Part shown: one piece after another, positions 52,262 through 61,521 of the stretch | Layout: each line of letters starts with the position of its first letter | Position numbering within the stretch: position 1 is the stretch's first letter | Origin: Gp13-AA77 sp035578005 | GTDB taxonomy: Bacteria > Acidobacteriota > Terriglobia > UBA7540 | DNA: 64,000 nucleotides | Assembly: GCA_035578005.1 (NCBI GenBank) | Contig: DATJYK010000237.1 | Coordinates: 45,404 to 109,403, forward strand | Direction: 5' to 3' | The notes under the pieces: generated by a model | The model's database searches: none | Told to the model about the DNA's origin: nothing | What the model saw: the letters and a program-made list of their open reading frames with translations, nothing else | Program-made: the position numbers and the translations under genes

Positions 52262-54937
52262 TCATTCATGGCGCAGCGCGATCATGGGATCCACTGTTGC
52301 CGCGCGGCGGGCAGGAACATAGCACGCAAGGAGCGCCACAGCCAACAGTAGCAGTGAGACCGCAAGGAAGGTGGCCGTGTCTGCGGGGCGAACGCCGTAA
52401 AGCAAGCTCGCGAGAAAGCGAGTTAGGATCAAAGCTCCGGCCAGGCCCAAGGCGATTCCCGCCAGCGCTCGCCGCATTCCCTGCGCGATGATCTGGCGGA
52501 CCACGTCGCGTGCCTTTGCGCCCAGCGCCATGCGCACGCCAATTTCATGGGTACGCTGGCTGACTGAGTAAGACATCACACCGTAGATGCCAATCGCGGC
52601 GAGAATGAGAGCCAGTGAGGCAAAAATGCCCAGCAGTACGGTGTTGAAGCGCGGCGCAGAAGCCGAGCGGTAGACGAGCTGCTCCATGGTGACGACGTCA
52701 AAAACCGGCAGGTCGGGATCGACACTTTCCACCGCGTGCCGCGCCGCATTGACCAGGCTCAGCGGTGGTAGCGCCGTGCGCACCACCAGCGCGATGTCTT
52801 CCATCAGGAATTGAGCCGGCGCCTGCGCATAAGGAAGATACATGGAAGGCGCGGGCGCCTCATCGAGGCTGTATTGCTTGGTGTCGCCGACGACTCCCAC
52901 GACGGTACACCACGCATCATTCGAGAAGCCAGGTTTGAGGCGCCTGCCGATGGCGTCCCCGGCGGGCCAGTAGTGATGCGCGAGGCTCTGACTAACGATC
53001 ACGACGTGTTGGGAGTTCTGCGAATCGTGCTCGTCGAAATCGCGGCCCTGCAGCAGCGGAATGCCGAGCGACCTGAAATAATCACCGCCCACAACTTTCT
53101 TCGCCGCGATAAACGGCTGACTGCCTGCGGACGGAGCAGCCTGTCCCTCAACGGTGAAGTCTCCGGCGACGGCGCCATTGCCCAGCGGCAGCCCGAAAAC
53201 ACCTCCCGCAGATTTCACGCCGGGCAAGGCGCTGAGCCGACTGACCTCTTGTTGTTCGAACGCAATCATTGAGGCCCTGTCAGCGTAGCGCGACTCCGGC
53301 AGGCTGATCTGCATCACGAGCACGTTATTGGGGCTGAATCCCGGGTCGACGTTCATGAGATGGAGAAAGCTCCGGATCAATAATCCGGCGCCCACGAGGA
53401 GAATCAGCGCCACGGCGACCTCCGCCAGCACAATACTGTCTTGCAAGCGACTTCTCGAACGTCCCACGCCGGAGCTTCGGTCGCCTTCCTTGAGGCTATC
53501 AATCAATTCGCCTCGCGATGCCCGAAGAGCCGGTACGAGGCCAAAGAGGACGGCTGTGAGCACCGCGACCGCGAGGGTGAAACCCAGCACCCAGACATCG
53601 ATTCCTCCTGTCGCGATGCGCGCCGTGGCCTCGGGAGACTGCATGTTCCAGGGCAGAAGAGGCGCCGCGTCGGCTAGAAAACGGTGGCCCACGATGGCGA
53701 GAAAAAGGCCGAGGCCGCCACCCAGCGCCGCCGTCATCGCGCTCTCGGTCAGCATCTGGCGGATCACCCGGCTTCGGCCGGCACCCAGCGCTTTGCGAAT
53801 GCCGATTTCCCGTTGGCGCGTGGCAGCGCGCCCCAGGGACAGATTGGCCACATTGGCGCAGGCGATCAGCAGCACGAGTCCGACCGCACCGAGGAGAACC
53901 AGCAGCGAAGTCCGAAGCGCTGAGGCTACTTCATTACCTAGCGGAATCAGAGTTGTCTGCTCCTCCCAATCGCCACTTTGCGTGTGCCGTTGCTCGTCGA
54001 GGCGCTTGCCGATTAGAGTCACGTCCGTGCGAGCCCGCTCGATGGATATGCCGGGTTTCAGCCGGGCCACAAATTGCAGGGTCGCGTTGTGAGCGTCGCT
54101 CGACAGTGTGAGCGGAACCCAGACGTCGGCCTGGTTGGGAAAATCGAAACCGGCCGGCATCACGCCGACCACCGTGAAGAACTCTCCGTCCAGCTTGATC
54201 GCCCTGCCCACGGCTGTCGGGTCAGCGCCGAAGCGGCTGCGCCATAGCTTGTCGCTCAGCAAGGCCACGCGGTTGTGCCCGGCGATTTCCTCTTCTGGAG
54301 CGAATGTTCGCCCTAAGACGGGATTCACGTCGAGCACACGTAACAGGCTTGGCGATATGGCCGCGCCTGTAAGCCGCAGGGGTTCTCCGGCGCCGGTAAG
54401 ATTCGACGGCTGGCCGCGATAGGCGCCGATTTCACTGAAAACGCGATTCTGCTTTCGCCACTCGATGTAGTCGGGATCGGTCAGAGAACCGGGACCGGTG
54501 TAACCGAAGTTCGAGCTTGTAACCCACAGCGTAACGAGCCTGCTGGCGTCCCGAAATGGCAGCGGGTGCAGAATAGCTGCATTGACTACACTGAAAATCA
54601 GCGTGTTGGCGCCGATGCCAAGCGCCAGCGTGAGCACCGCGACAGCGGTGAATTCCGGGCTGCGGCGCAACTGGCGCAAACCGTAACGAAGATCCTGAAC
54701 CAGGCGTTCAAACCAGATGCCGCTCCACATTTCCCGGCTGACCTCCTTCAAGAGCATCGCGTTTCCAAAGCGCCGCTCAGCGGCATAGTGAGCTTCGTCC
54801 TGCGCCATGCCCGCTTCGATATTCTGCTGCTCACGCAATTCGCGGTGCAGGCGCATTTCGTCCTCGAGATCGCGATCGAACTGGTGGCGCCGCAGAAGCA
54901 TCAGTAGGCGTCGACCGAGTTGGTTTAGCCCTTTCAC
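52262..54937 (-). CDS. ADOP-type ABC permease 5
   Basis: An 891-residue permease from GTG 54937. N-terminal DLEDEMRLHRELREQQNIEA, helix 1 (LTLALGIGANTLIFSVVNAA), MacB-like domain, FtsX block (VLLIACANVANLSLGRAATR), second periplasmic domain, final block (LILAAIGIYGVMSYSVSQ), end VDPMIALRHE. Its N-terminal domain is of a different subtype from permeases 1-4 (MRLHRELREQQN against HAHLEMLLEEN) and is shared with permease 6, so these two form a separate lineage. It is the last gene of a minus-strand run that includes a true ABC ATPase. Confidence 0.9.
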   Translation of the reverse strand: MKGLNQLGRRLLMLLRRHQFDRDLEDEMRLHRELREQQNIEAGMAQDEAHYAAERRFGNAMLLKEVSREMWSGIWFERLVQDLRYGLRQLRRSPEFTAVAVLTLALGIGANTLIFSVVNAAILHPLPFRDASRLVTLWVTSSNFGYTGPGSLTDPDYIEWRKQNRVFSEIGAYRGQPSNLTGAGEPLRLTGAAISPSLLRVLDVNPVLGRTFAPEEEIAGHNRVALLSDKLWRSRFGADPTAVGRAIKLDGEFFTVVGVMPAGFDFPNQADVWVPLTLSSDAHNATLQFVARLKPGISIERARTDVTLIGKRLDEQRHTQSGDWEEQTTLIPLGNEVASALRTSLLVLLGAVGLVLLIACANVANLSLGRAATRQREIGIRKALGAGRSRVIRQMLTESAMTAALGGGLGLFLAIVGHRFLADAAPLLPWNMQSPEATARIATGGIDVWVLGFTLAVAVLTAVLFGLVPALRASRGELIDSLKEGDRSSGVGRSRSRLQDSIVLAEVAVALILLVGAGLLIRSFLHLMNVDPGFSPNNVLVMQISLPESRYADRASMIAFEQQEVSRLSALPGVKSAGGVFGLPLGNGAVAGDFTVEGQAAPSAGSQPFIAAKKVVGGDYFRSLGIPLLQGRDFDEHDSQNSQHVVIVSQSLAHHYWPAGDAIGRRLKPGFSNDAWCTVVGVVGDTKQYSLDEAPAPSMYLPYAQAPAQFLMEDIALVVRTALPPLSLVNAARHAVESVDPDLPVFDVVTMEQLVYRSASAPRFNTVLLGIFASLALILAAIGIYGVMSYSVSQRTHEIGVRMALGAKARDVVRQIIAQGMRRALAGIALGLAGALILTRFLASLLYGVRPADTATFLAVSLLLLAVALLACYVPARRAATVDPMIALRHE

Positions 54938-55112
54938 CTAGTATCCTGAGTCAGAAGATCGTAGACGAATTCCAACATCGTGGCGCACGCTGACGCAGCC
55001 CCCTTAGGGGCGAAATATCGTAGCCCAGGGCGTGAGCCCTCGAGTGCTGAGTCGTGATTTGATGAACGAATCCACAGCGCAAGACTCCGATTACTGATCC
55101 TTCGACGACCAA

Positions 55113-56855
55113 TCAATGCGAGAGCCCCAACGTTCTTACGGCCGGCTCAGGCTCTCCGGCGAATACCAACGAAAATGTTCCCCGCACCGGCAATACACGG
55201 CGGCGATAGAACTCGAGACCCATTTGAATCAGAACCACCGTCCCCAGGAACCACAGCAGGCGCCCAGGGCGATTGAGAATGAGCAGCTCGATACCGGAGA
55301 AGGCGCTCACGAAGGCCATGAAGCCGAGGACGTACAGCGGCCATAAGGTTTTAACATTCGCCTTGCCGGCAACATGCGAGCACGTGAAGGGCAGCGTGTC
55401 GAAGCCCGCAAACAGAACGTCCATTACCAGGCAAGCGACAACGAATCCAAAGGCAATGTGCAAGCCCGCCAGGCGCCAGCCCCAGAGGATTGCGTGCAAG
55501 GGCAGCAGCAGAGCGAACAGCGGGAGAATACCGATGAGCGTCACCGCTTTTCGGATGCCGGCCCGGTACTCTCGCGGGTCACTGGTGGCGGAGAGTTGGA
55601 AGAGCCAGTTGGCACGCAGCTCCGCAGGAACGGTGAAGGCGTAGCGCAACCCGAGCAGAAGGAACAACGATAAGACCAAGGGAATCGGCAAAAGGGCACC
55701 CTGCGGATGGTCCCACCAAGAGTGGCTGCCCGCGGCGGCGGCGCCCGTCAGGCTCTGAAAGACCAGGCCCAAACCGATTCCGGCATAAGCGGCCACCAGC
55801 ACCCGGTGGCTCCGGCTGCGCAGAGTGGTCTGGCGGATAAAATGGAAGGCGGCCCTCTCCGGCGGTGTCCGCAGCAGGACGCTATCCACCACAAGCGTAA
55901 TAATTCTCGCGAACCGTCCCGGCCCCCTGTCCCGCCTAATTTCGAGGTGTTCAGGCAAATCTGAGATGCTGCGTTTGTAGCTCAGGCCGTAGAATGCGGC
56001 GGCGATGAAAGCTGCGGTCCCGAGGGCGTACTGAGCCAGCGTAGCGAGCTGGTGGAAGACCGGTTGGTGCCACCCCAAATCGTACTGGTAGAGCCCAAGG
56101 AACCACACCGGCGGCAGAAGACGAAGAACGCTGCCGAGCTGCTTCCCAGCTTGTATTTGCTGCGATGCACCGATAGAAGCGAAGAACATCAACAGCAGCA
56201 GGGCCACCAGAAGCAATTGGAAGTAAGGCGACACACGGCGGTACCTGTGCCATCCCGACACGTTCATCAAGAGGCCTTGGAGCGCGATCATGGCCAGAAA
56301 GACGAAAGCGTTGCCAGCCACAATCGCGACCACGTGAACGCGAATCATCCACAGCAGCGAGCCCAGGCTACCCCATTGCATTACCGCGACAGGAAAAATC
56401 AAGGCAGAGACTGCATTGATGACCACCGCCAGCACCGCCCAGAAGAAGGCTAGCGCAGAGAGCTTCGCGGCCAGCACCGTCGTCAGACGGACCGGCAAGG
56501 GACGCAGCACGGAGTAGTCTCGTTGGTCCAGCAGCAACGCGTCCCATTCGAATACGGTAAGTATCCCCAGAACCGTCATAGACAACGCAAGGTAGATCGC
56601 CTTGTGAGGCAACGCAATCCAATCCCGCTCATACAACGGGAGGCTTGTAAACCTCTTATCAGAGAAAGCGAGGCACTCCAAAAAAGGAAGGATCCAACCG
56701 GGCCCGGCCACCACCGCGAAGACGCCCACCAGCGTTCCACGCACGTCTCCGGTGATGGAGACGAGATCATTCTCCCAGAAGCGGCCGGCAAACAGCAGAG
56801 TCAGTTCGCGACGCTGCCTGCGCTCCTCGCGCCCGCTCTGTCGCCATAACCTCAC
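55113..56855 (-). CDS. ABC-2-like integral membrane exporter subunit
   Basis: A 580-residue membrane protein with about ten to twelve hydrophobic segments, for example AIYLALSMTVLGILTVF and AFFWAVLAVVINAVSALIF. It begins at GTG 56855, two bases after the ATPase stop, with AGGAG six bases upstream inside that gene. It has no periplasmic MacB domain and no ATP-binding motif, so it is the membrane partner of the ATPase. The family is poorly characterised; an ABC-2-type exporter is the best description. Substrate unknown. Confidence 0.78.
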   Translation of the reverse strand: MRLWRQSGREERRQRRELTLLFAGRFWENDLVSITGDVRGTLVGVFAVVAGPGWILPFLECLAFSDKRFTSLPLYERDWIALPHKAIYLALSMTVLGILTVFEWDALLLDQRDYSVLRPLPVRLTTVLAAKLSALAFFWAVLAVVINAVSALIFPVAVMQWGSLGSLLWMIRVHVVAIVAGNAFVFLAMIALQGLLMNVSGWHRYRRVSPYFQLLLVALLLLMFFASIGASQQIQAGKQLGSVLRLLPPVWFLGLYQYDLGWHQPVFHQLATLAQYALGTAAFIAAAFYGLSYKRSISDLPEHLEIRRDRGPGRFARIITLVVDSVLLRTPPERAAFHFIRQTTLRSRSHRVLVAAYAGIGLGLVFQSLTGAAAAGSHSWWDHPQGALLPIPLVLSLFLLLGLRYAFTVPAELRANWLFQLSATSDPREYRAGIRKAVTLIGILPLFALLLPLHAILWGWRLAGLHIAFGFVVACLVMDVLFAGFDTLPFTCSHVAGKANVKTLWPLYVLGFMAFVSAFSGIELLILNRPGRLLWFLGTVVLIQMGLEFYRRRVLPVRGTFSLVFAGEPEPAVRTLGLSH

Positions 56856-56857
56856 AG

Positions 56858-57622
56858 TCAGCTCCTAATCACGGCAGCGATGTCCTGAGCGATCTTCGCC
56901 GTATCTTCCTGGTTTACGAGTTGCGCGAATACGTCCTCGAGTGTTGGCGATCCCAAGAGATTTCTCAGGTGCTGAGGCGAGTCGTGAGCTACCACGGCGC
57001 CTTTGCGCAAAATCAGCACGCGCGTAGAGACTCGCTCCACAACTTCGAGCACGTGCGAGCTGTAAAGGATGGCCTTGCCGTCGCTCGCCAGTGATTGAAT
57101 TAGGCTCCGAAAGACCAGCGCCGCGGTGACGTCGAGTCCGGAAAGAGGCTCGTCAAAGATCACTACTTCCGGGTTGTGCAGCAGCGCCGCGATAATCAGA
57201 GTCTTCTGCCTCATCCCCTTGGAGTAGGAAGAAACTGCAGAGAGGCGATACGGGAAGAGGGAAAAGAGCTCCAACAGCGCGTCGATCTTCTGATTCATGC
57301 TCCTCTCTTGCAGGCCACGGAGGCGACCGGCGAGTTGCAGATATTCACGCCCGCTCATGTAGAGATAAAGGTAGGGCTCCTCGGGAACGTAACCCACAAT
57401 GCGTTTGTAGCCGATCATGTCTTCGCGGATGCTGCGCCCGCGGTAGTAAATCTGGCCCGAGGAAGGGTCCACGAGCCCGGTCAACATCTTTACCGTGGTG
57501 CTTTTGCCGGAGCCATTAGGCCCGAGATAACCCAACACCTCGCCCGAGCCGATCGAGAAGGTCACATGGTTAACCACAGGGCTGCCGTAGTACAGCTTGG
57601 TGAGGTTCAGTACTTCAAGCAT
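56858..57622 (-). CDS. ABC transporter ATP-binding protein
   Basis: A 254-residue ATPase of the ABC-2/CcmA-like class. Walker A is GYLGPNGSGKST, the signature is SYSKGMRQK in place of LSGGQ, Walker B is VVIFDEPLSGLD, and the switch His is in ILYSSHVLEVVE. It powers the adjacent membrane subunit. It is the only ATPase in the window and is flanked on both sides by orphan permeases, so it could also energise them; MacB-type permeases normally use ATPases of another subclass, so this is open. Confidence 0.93.
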   Translation of the reverse strand: MLEVLNLTKLYYGSPVVNHVTFSIGSGEVLGYLGPNGSGKSTTVKMLTGLVDPSSGQIYYRGRSIREDMIGYKRIVGYVPEEPYLYLYMSGREYLQLAGRLRGLQERSMNQKIDALLELFSLFPYRLSAVSSYSKGMRQKTLIIAALLHNPEVVIFDEPLSGLDVTAALVFRSLIQSLASDGKAILYSSHVLEVVERVSTRVLILRKGAVVAHDSPQHLRNLLGSPTLEDVFAQLVNQEDTAKIAQDIAAVIRS

Positions 57623-57658
57623 GTGGCCCGATTCTCATCGCCCGATCACATGGCAACT

Positions 57659-60388
57659 TCACTCGCAGCGTAGCGCGACCATAGGATCGACTTTGGCCGC
57701 TCGGCGCGCGGGAAGTAACGCTGCTCCGATACTCAGTGACAGCAGGACAACTGCGACCCCAAGATACGTCCAGGCATCGGTTGGCTTGACGCCGTACAGA
57801 AAGGCGCGAAGCAGGCGCCCTCCGGCGAGGGAAGCGATCAAGCCCAGTGCGAGACCTGTTACGGCTAGTATGGAGCCCTGTCTCAGAATCATCTGCAGAA
57901 TTGACCTGTTCGTGGCGCCCAGGGCCATGCGAACGCCGATCTCGCGCCACCGCTGGCCCACCAACTGCGAAAGCACACCGTAGAGACCTGTCAATACCAT
58001 CAGGATTGCAATTCCCGCAAACGAGGCGGTCAGATACAACCCCAGCCGCTGGTTGAACGTGGCATCGTCCAACGCTATCCGCAGCGTTCGGAAATGGTCC
58101 ACGGCGTAACCGGGAGCCGATTGCCGAAAGACCTGACGGATGGCATTGGTTAGCTGCACGTGGCCTCGAGTCTTGACGAAGTAGTTTGTACCGGACGCCA
58201 ACAGGAAGTAGCGCGGATCGCTTGTTGGAACCTGCTGATAGCTTAAGAGCACTTCCGGATCTGGCGTTTGAGTGACGATATGTTGTCGGGCATCTCCCAA
58301 GACCCCGACGATTGTGTAATCGTTTTTCATCGTGGGCGGGGTGCGCGAGGGGTGGGCGATGTGTTCACCTATAGGGTCTTGGCCGGGAGGGAGACGCCTT
58401 GCGAGAGTCTCATTTACCACAGCGACCAAGGGGGTCCCGGTGCTGTCTTGATCGGAGATCATCCGGCCCTTGATGAGGGGTATTCCCATGGTGCGAGCGT
58501 AACCCGGTGACACGTAGCATATCTGAGCTGCGATTAACCCGTGCTGCTGGGTCTCAGGGACTCCAGGAGGACGAATCATGGCGAACCCAGCGGTGCCGTC
58601 AAACGGCGCCCATGAGCCCAAGGCTACATCCACAACGCCCGGCAGTTGACGAAGGCGGTCGAGAATCGGTTGATAAACTCGCGTCACGACAGACTCCGTT
58701 ATCGCTTGAGGGGCTGTTCCCGACTTCCGGGCGGCAAGCCACCCGAGATACCCCGGTGCATTTGCGGGCGTGACCTCGAACGCGGTCACCTCATCCAAGT
58801 CGAGGCCGAAGTGGATGTGTTGCAGGTTGTACAGGGTATGAAACATCAGTCCGGCTGAAACCAGCAGTACGGCTGAAAGAGACACTTCGCCCGCCACCAT
58901 CCATTGGCTCAACCGCGATCGCCTTCTTCCTGTGATTGATCCTCCGGAAGCCTCCCGAAGCGCCTCCTCAGGAGCGGTGCGAGTGGCGAGGAGCGCAGGA
59001 GCCAGGGACGAGAGAACGGTTGCGACGGCCGCGATGATTGCCAACATCGCGAAAACCGGGACGCGCAATTTGATCTCATCGGCGCGGGGAATAAAGTTGG
59101 GCGGCAGGCGATGCACGGCGGCGATCAAAATCGATGCAAATCCAAGACCGGCTGCTGCTCCCGCGACCGCCAAGACGGCGCCCTCCGCCATCAACTGACC
59201 CAGGAGCCGGCCCCGTCCTGCACCGATCGCAGCCCGAACCGCCAACTCCTGACGGCGCGCAAGGTGGCGCGCGAGTTGCAAATTCGACACATTAACGCAG
59301 GCGATCAGCAGAACGAGAAAGAGCGCGCCGGTGAGGGCTAGTAACGCCGGCCGCACAGAGGTGGTCATAACATCGCGGCTAGGCTTTACGATGAACTTGA
59401 CGCTTTTGGCGCATTGTAGATTTTGACCGCAGATGTCCAGCGCGAAGGTGCCCAGCTCCGCCTGCGCGGCCTGCGGAGACACACCAGGTCTTACGATTCC
59501 CGCCAACTCGAAATCTTCGTCGCCGCGGCTTGGCAGCCACACACGCGAAGTGACATCGGCCTCGGCTTGCACGTCTAGCAAATCAAAGCTGTCCGGGAGG
59601 ACGCCCACTACCAAATAGGGCGTGCCCCCAATGCGAACCTGTCGTCCAAGAACAAGCGGGTCAGAGCCAAAGTGGTCACGCCATAGTTCCGCGCCCAGCA
59701 GAACCACCGGCGCGGCGCCTGACTGGTAGTCTTTGCTGTCGAAAGGACGGCCCAACACGGGATGAATGCCCAGCGTGTCCAGCACATTGGCTGTAATGGT
59801 TGCCCTGACAACTTTCTGGCCACCTTGCGGAGTCTGTATAACCGTCCAGTCTGAAGAGCTGATGCCTATGATGTCTTCGAATGAATGAGAGCGAGTTCGT
59901 AATTCACGATAGGCTGGCCACGACACGGGATTCTGATCGGGATCTCCGAAGTGGCTGTCGAGATAACCTATTCTTATTGACACCAGACGGTTGGCATTGC
60001 GAAACGGCAGGGGTCGAATGAGAACGCTGTCAATCACGGTGAACATCGCGGTGTTGGCCCCGATTCCGAGCGCGAGCGTTATGATGGCCAGCGCCGCAAA
60101 GCCGGGATTCTTCCGCAATTGACGCAAGGTGTAGCGCACGTCCTGAGGCAGACGTTCCGCCAAGCCCCATCCCCACATTTCGCGACTAACCTCCTTGAGG
60201 ATCGTTTCATTCCCGAAGCGCCGCCGAGCGGCGTAATAAGCTTCCTCTGCCGTCATACCTGATTCGACATTCTGCTGCTCACGCAGCTCGCGGTGGAGGC
60301 GCATTTCGTCCTCGAGGTCGCGGTTCAACTTATTCCGCCGCACCAGCGCGGCGAAACGCCGCACGAGTTGACTCAGCCACTCCACCAC
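57659..60388 (-). CDS. ADOP-type ABC permease 6
   Basis: A 909-residue permease from GTG 60388; GTG 60385 and an upstream start at 60454 are possible, but the usual N-terminus (WLSQLVRRFAALVRR) fits the GTGs. N-terminal DLEDEMRLHRELREQQN matches permease 5. Helix 1 is ITLALGIGANTAMFTVIDSV, FtsX block FLVLLIACVNVSNLQLARHLA, final block LMVLTGLYGVLSQLVGQ, end VDPMVALRCE. It follows the second PadR gene and precedes the ABC pair, and all run in the same direction. It is the most diverged of the six copies. Substrate unknown. Confidence 0.9.
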   Translation of the reverse strand: MVEWLSQLVRRFAALVRRNKLNRDLEDEMRLHRELREQQNVESGMTAEEAYYAARRRFGNETILKEVSREMWGWGLAERLPQDVRYTLRQLRKNPGFAALAIITLALGIGANTAMFTVIDSVLIRPLPFRNANRLVSIRIGYLDSHFGDPDQNPVSWPAYRELRTRSHSFEDIIGISSSDWTVIQTPQGGQKVVRATITANVLDTLGIHPVLGRPFDSKDYQSGAAPVVLLGAELWRDHFGSDPLVLGRQVRIGGTPYLVVGVLPDSFDLLDVQAEADVTSRVWLPSRGDEDFELAGIVRPGVSPQAAQAELGTFALDICGQNLQCAKSVKFIVKPSRDVMTTSVRPALLALTGALFLVLLIACVNVSNLQLARHLARRQELAVRAAIGAGRGRLLGQLMAEGAVLAVAGAAAGLGFASILIAAVHRLPPNFIPRADEIKLRVPVFAMLAIIAAVATVLSSLAPALLATRTAPEEALREASGGSITGRRRSRLSQWMVAGEVSLSAVLLVSAGLMFHTLYNLQHIHFGLDLDEVTAFEVTPANAPGYLGWLAARKSGTAPQAITESVVTRVYQPILDRLRQLPGVVDVALGSWAPFDGTAGFAMIRPPGVPETQQHGLIAAQICYVSPGYARTMGIPLIKGRMISDQDSTGTPLVAVVNETLARRLPPGQDPIGEHIAHPSRTPPTMKNDYTIVGVLGDARQHIVTQTPDPEVLLSYQQVPTSDPRYFLLASGTNYFVKTRGHVQLTNAIRQVFRQSAPGYAVDHFRTLRIALDDATFNQRLGLYLTASFAGIAILMVLTGLYGVLSQLVGQRWREIGVRMALGATNRSILQMILRQGSILAVTGLALGLIASLAGGRLLRAFLYGVKPTDAWTYLGVAVVLLSLSIGAALLPARRAAKVDPMVALRCE

Positions 60389-60446
60389 GCACCGTCCCGC
60401 ACGAATCGTTCCCGATCCATCCTTTGCACTTCGGCCTTCATCCTTT

Positions 60447-60478
60447 CTTGTCACTTGTCACTTGCCACCTGTCACTGT
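60447..60478. repeat. TGTCACT tandem words between PadR and permease 6
   Basis: Units TTGTCAC, TTGTCAC, TTGCCAC, CTGTCAC follow one another in the 92-base gap. They parallel the GATCGG words in the other PadR/permease array but differ in sequence. Confidence 0.6.
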
Positions 60479-60480
60479 TC

Positions 60481-60810
60481 TCATGCCGTCTGAATCACGC
60501 GCGAGATGGCCTGCATCACACGCTCGAACTGCGAAACCTCGACCTCCAGTTGCTTGCGGCCCGCTTTCGTCAGCTTGTAGTAGCGCGCCCGGCGATTGCC
60601 GGCGGTCACGCCCCACTTCGCCGTCACCCAGCCTCTGATCAGCATTCTCTGTAGCGCCGGGTACAAAGATCCTTCCTCAACCTGCAACACGTCCTCGGAG
60701 AGCTGCTGGATCGCATTGGCGATCTCGTAGCCGTGCAATTCAACCCCGCGCGCGAGCGTTTTGAGGATTAAGAGATAAAGCGTTCCGGGTGGAATCTCAT
60801 CCTGGTGCAA
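60481..60810 (-). CDS. PadR family transcriptional regulator
   Basis: A 109-residue winged-helix repressor. It starts at TTG 60810 behind a strong AGGAGGTGA site. PPGTLYLLILKTLARGVELH, GYEIANAIQQ, VEEGSLYPALQRMLIRGW and RARYYKLTKAGRKQLEVE are all standard PadR segments. It heads the minus-strand operon of permease 6, the ATPase, its membrane partner and permease 5, and probably represses it. A small dyad upstream (60832-60844) is a plausible operator. Confidence 0.94.
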   Translation of the reverse strand: MHQDEIPPGTLYLLILKTLARGVELHGYEIANAIQQLSEDVLQVEEGSLYPALQRMLIRGWVTAKWGVTAGNRRARYYKLTKAGRKQLEVEVSQFERVMQAISRVIQTA

Positions 60811-60831
60811 CTCGTCACCTCCTGCGGTTCA

Positions 60832-60844
60832 CTAACATAGTTAG
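60832..60844. promoter_or_regulatory. Candidate PadR operator
   Basis: CTAAC and GTTAG flank a 3-base centre (ATA), about 20 bases upstream of the PadR start and just before its ribosome binding site. The position would block transcription, in line with PadR autoregulation. Confidence 0.45.
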
Positions 60845-60944
60845 ACTATGCCAGTGTGCGACGGTTAGCAGGTGATGTCAAGTGGAGGGAAAAGTGGGGA
60901 AAGTGGGTACTGGTGTCATTTCATGCTTGAACCTCTCTTGAGGC

Positions 60945-61037
60945 GCAGTCATTCCCGCGAAGGCGGGAATCCATTTCGAAGTTGATGGAAACATGGAGTT
61001 AAGTAAAGTGGATTCCCGCCTCCGCGGGAATGACTGC
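60945..61037. repeat. 93-bp element with 29-bp inverted arms (ATTCCCGCGAAGG type)
   Basis: Arms of 29 bases starting GCAGTCATTCCCGCG match their inverted partner at all but one position, separated by 35 bases. Each arm also contains an internal hairpin (ATTCCCGC/GCGGGAAT). This ATTCCCGCGAAGGCGGGAAT type is widespread in bacterial genomes as a repetitive extragenic element. Confidence 0.8.
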
Positions 61038-61215
61038 GGCTGCAGCGTCCAAATGACACCATCGCCGAAAAGTGGGGACAACGCGGGGAGGAATTATAGA
61101 TTTCGGGGAGCCGGGCGACGGCCAGGTTGTAGACCAACGGCGATTCCCACATCGCCCGCCTCCAATTCAACGGGGACGTCGCGTAGGAGCGCCTCGAGTA
61201 CGACCTGCTGACTTG

Positions 61216-61521
61216 CTACATCTTGGGTTCGGTCTCTCTCAGGAGCGATTCAGCGATTTCCGTCCACTCTTGCTCAAGCGAAGTTCGGGCCGGAGGCTTT
61301 TTAGCCCGCCGGTACCAGTAACCCGAGTTGGAAGAGTCACCCTCTTTGCGATGCAGATAGGCATGAACCCAGGAACCCGCTAGGCCTTCGTCTTCCTGGG
61401 CGGATTCGTGGGCCCGCTTCCAATCGCCCTTCGCGTCCCACCACAAAGCCGCGAGGGCCAGGCTCAAATGGGACGGAGGTTCGTCGCGCTTTAGCGCGTC
61501 GCGGAATTCGCGCAGCGTCAT
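61216..61521 (-). CDS. Small conserved hypothetical protein
   Basis: A 101-residue protein of a conserved but uncharacterised family. It is mostly helical with a fixed pattern: MTLREFRDALKRDEPPSHLS, ALAALWWDAKGDWKRAHESA, GSWVHAYLHRKEGD and SNSGYWYRRA. The tryptophan- and histidine-rich core and tetratricopeptide-like spacing suggest a small helical-repeat fold. It has no signal peptide. Function unknown. No partner gene is adjacent. Confidence 0.85.
   Translation of the reverse strand: MTLREFRDALKRDEPPSHLSLALAALWWDAKGDWKRAHESAQEDEGLAGSWVHAYLHRKEGDSSNSGYWYRRAKKPPARTSLEQEWTEIAESLLRETEPKM

Larger units (their letters stand above)
60811..61215. other. Spacer upstream of PadR with operator and long inverted repeat
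   Basis: About 400 bases without a gene. It holds the candidate PadR operator, the 93-bp inverted-repeat element (60945-61037), and around it an outer inverted pair GGTGTCATTT (60912) with AAATGACACC (61051). GAAAAGTGGGGA occurs on both sides as a direct repeat. Confidence 0.5.
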
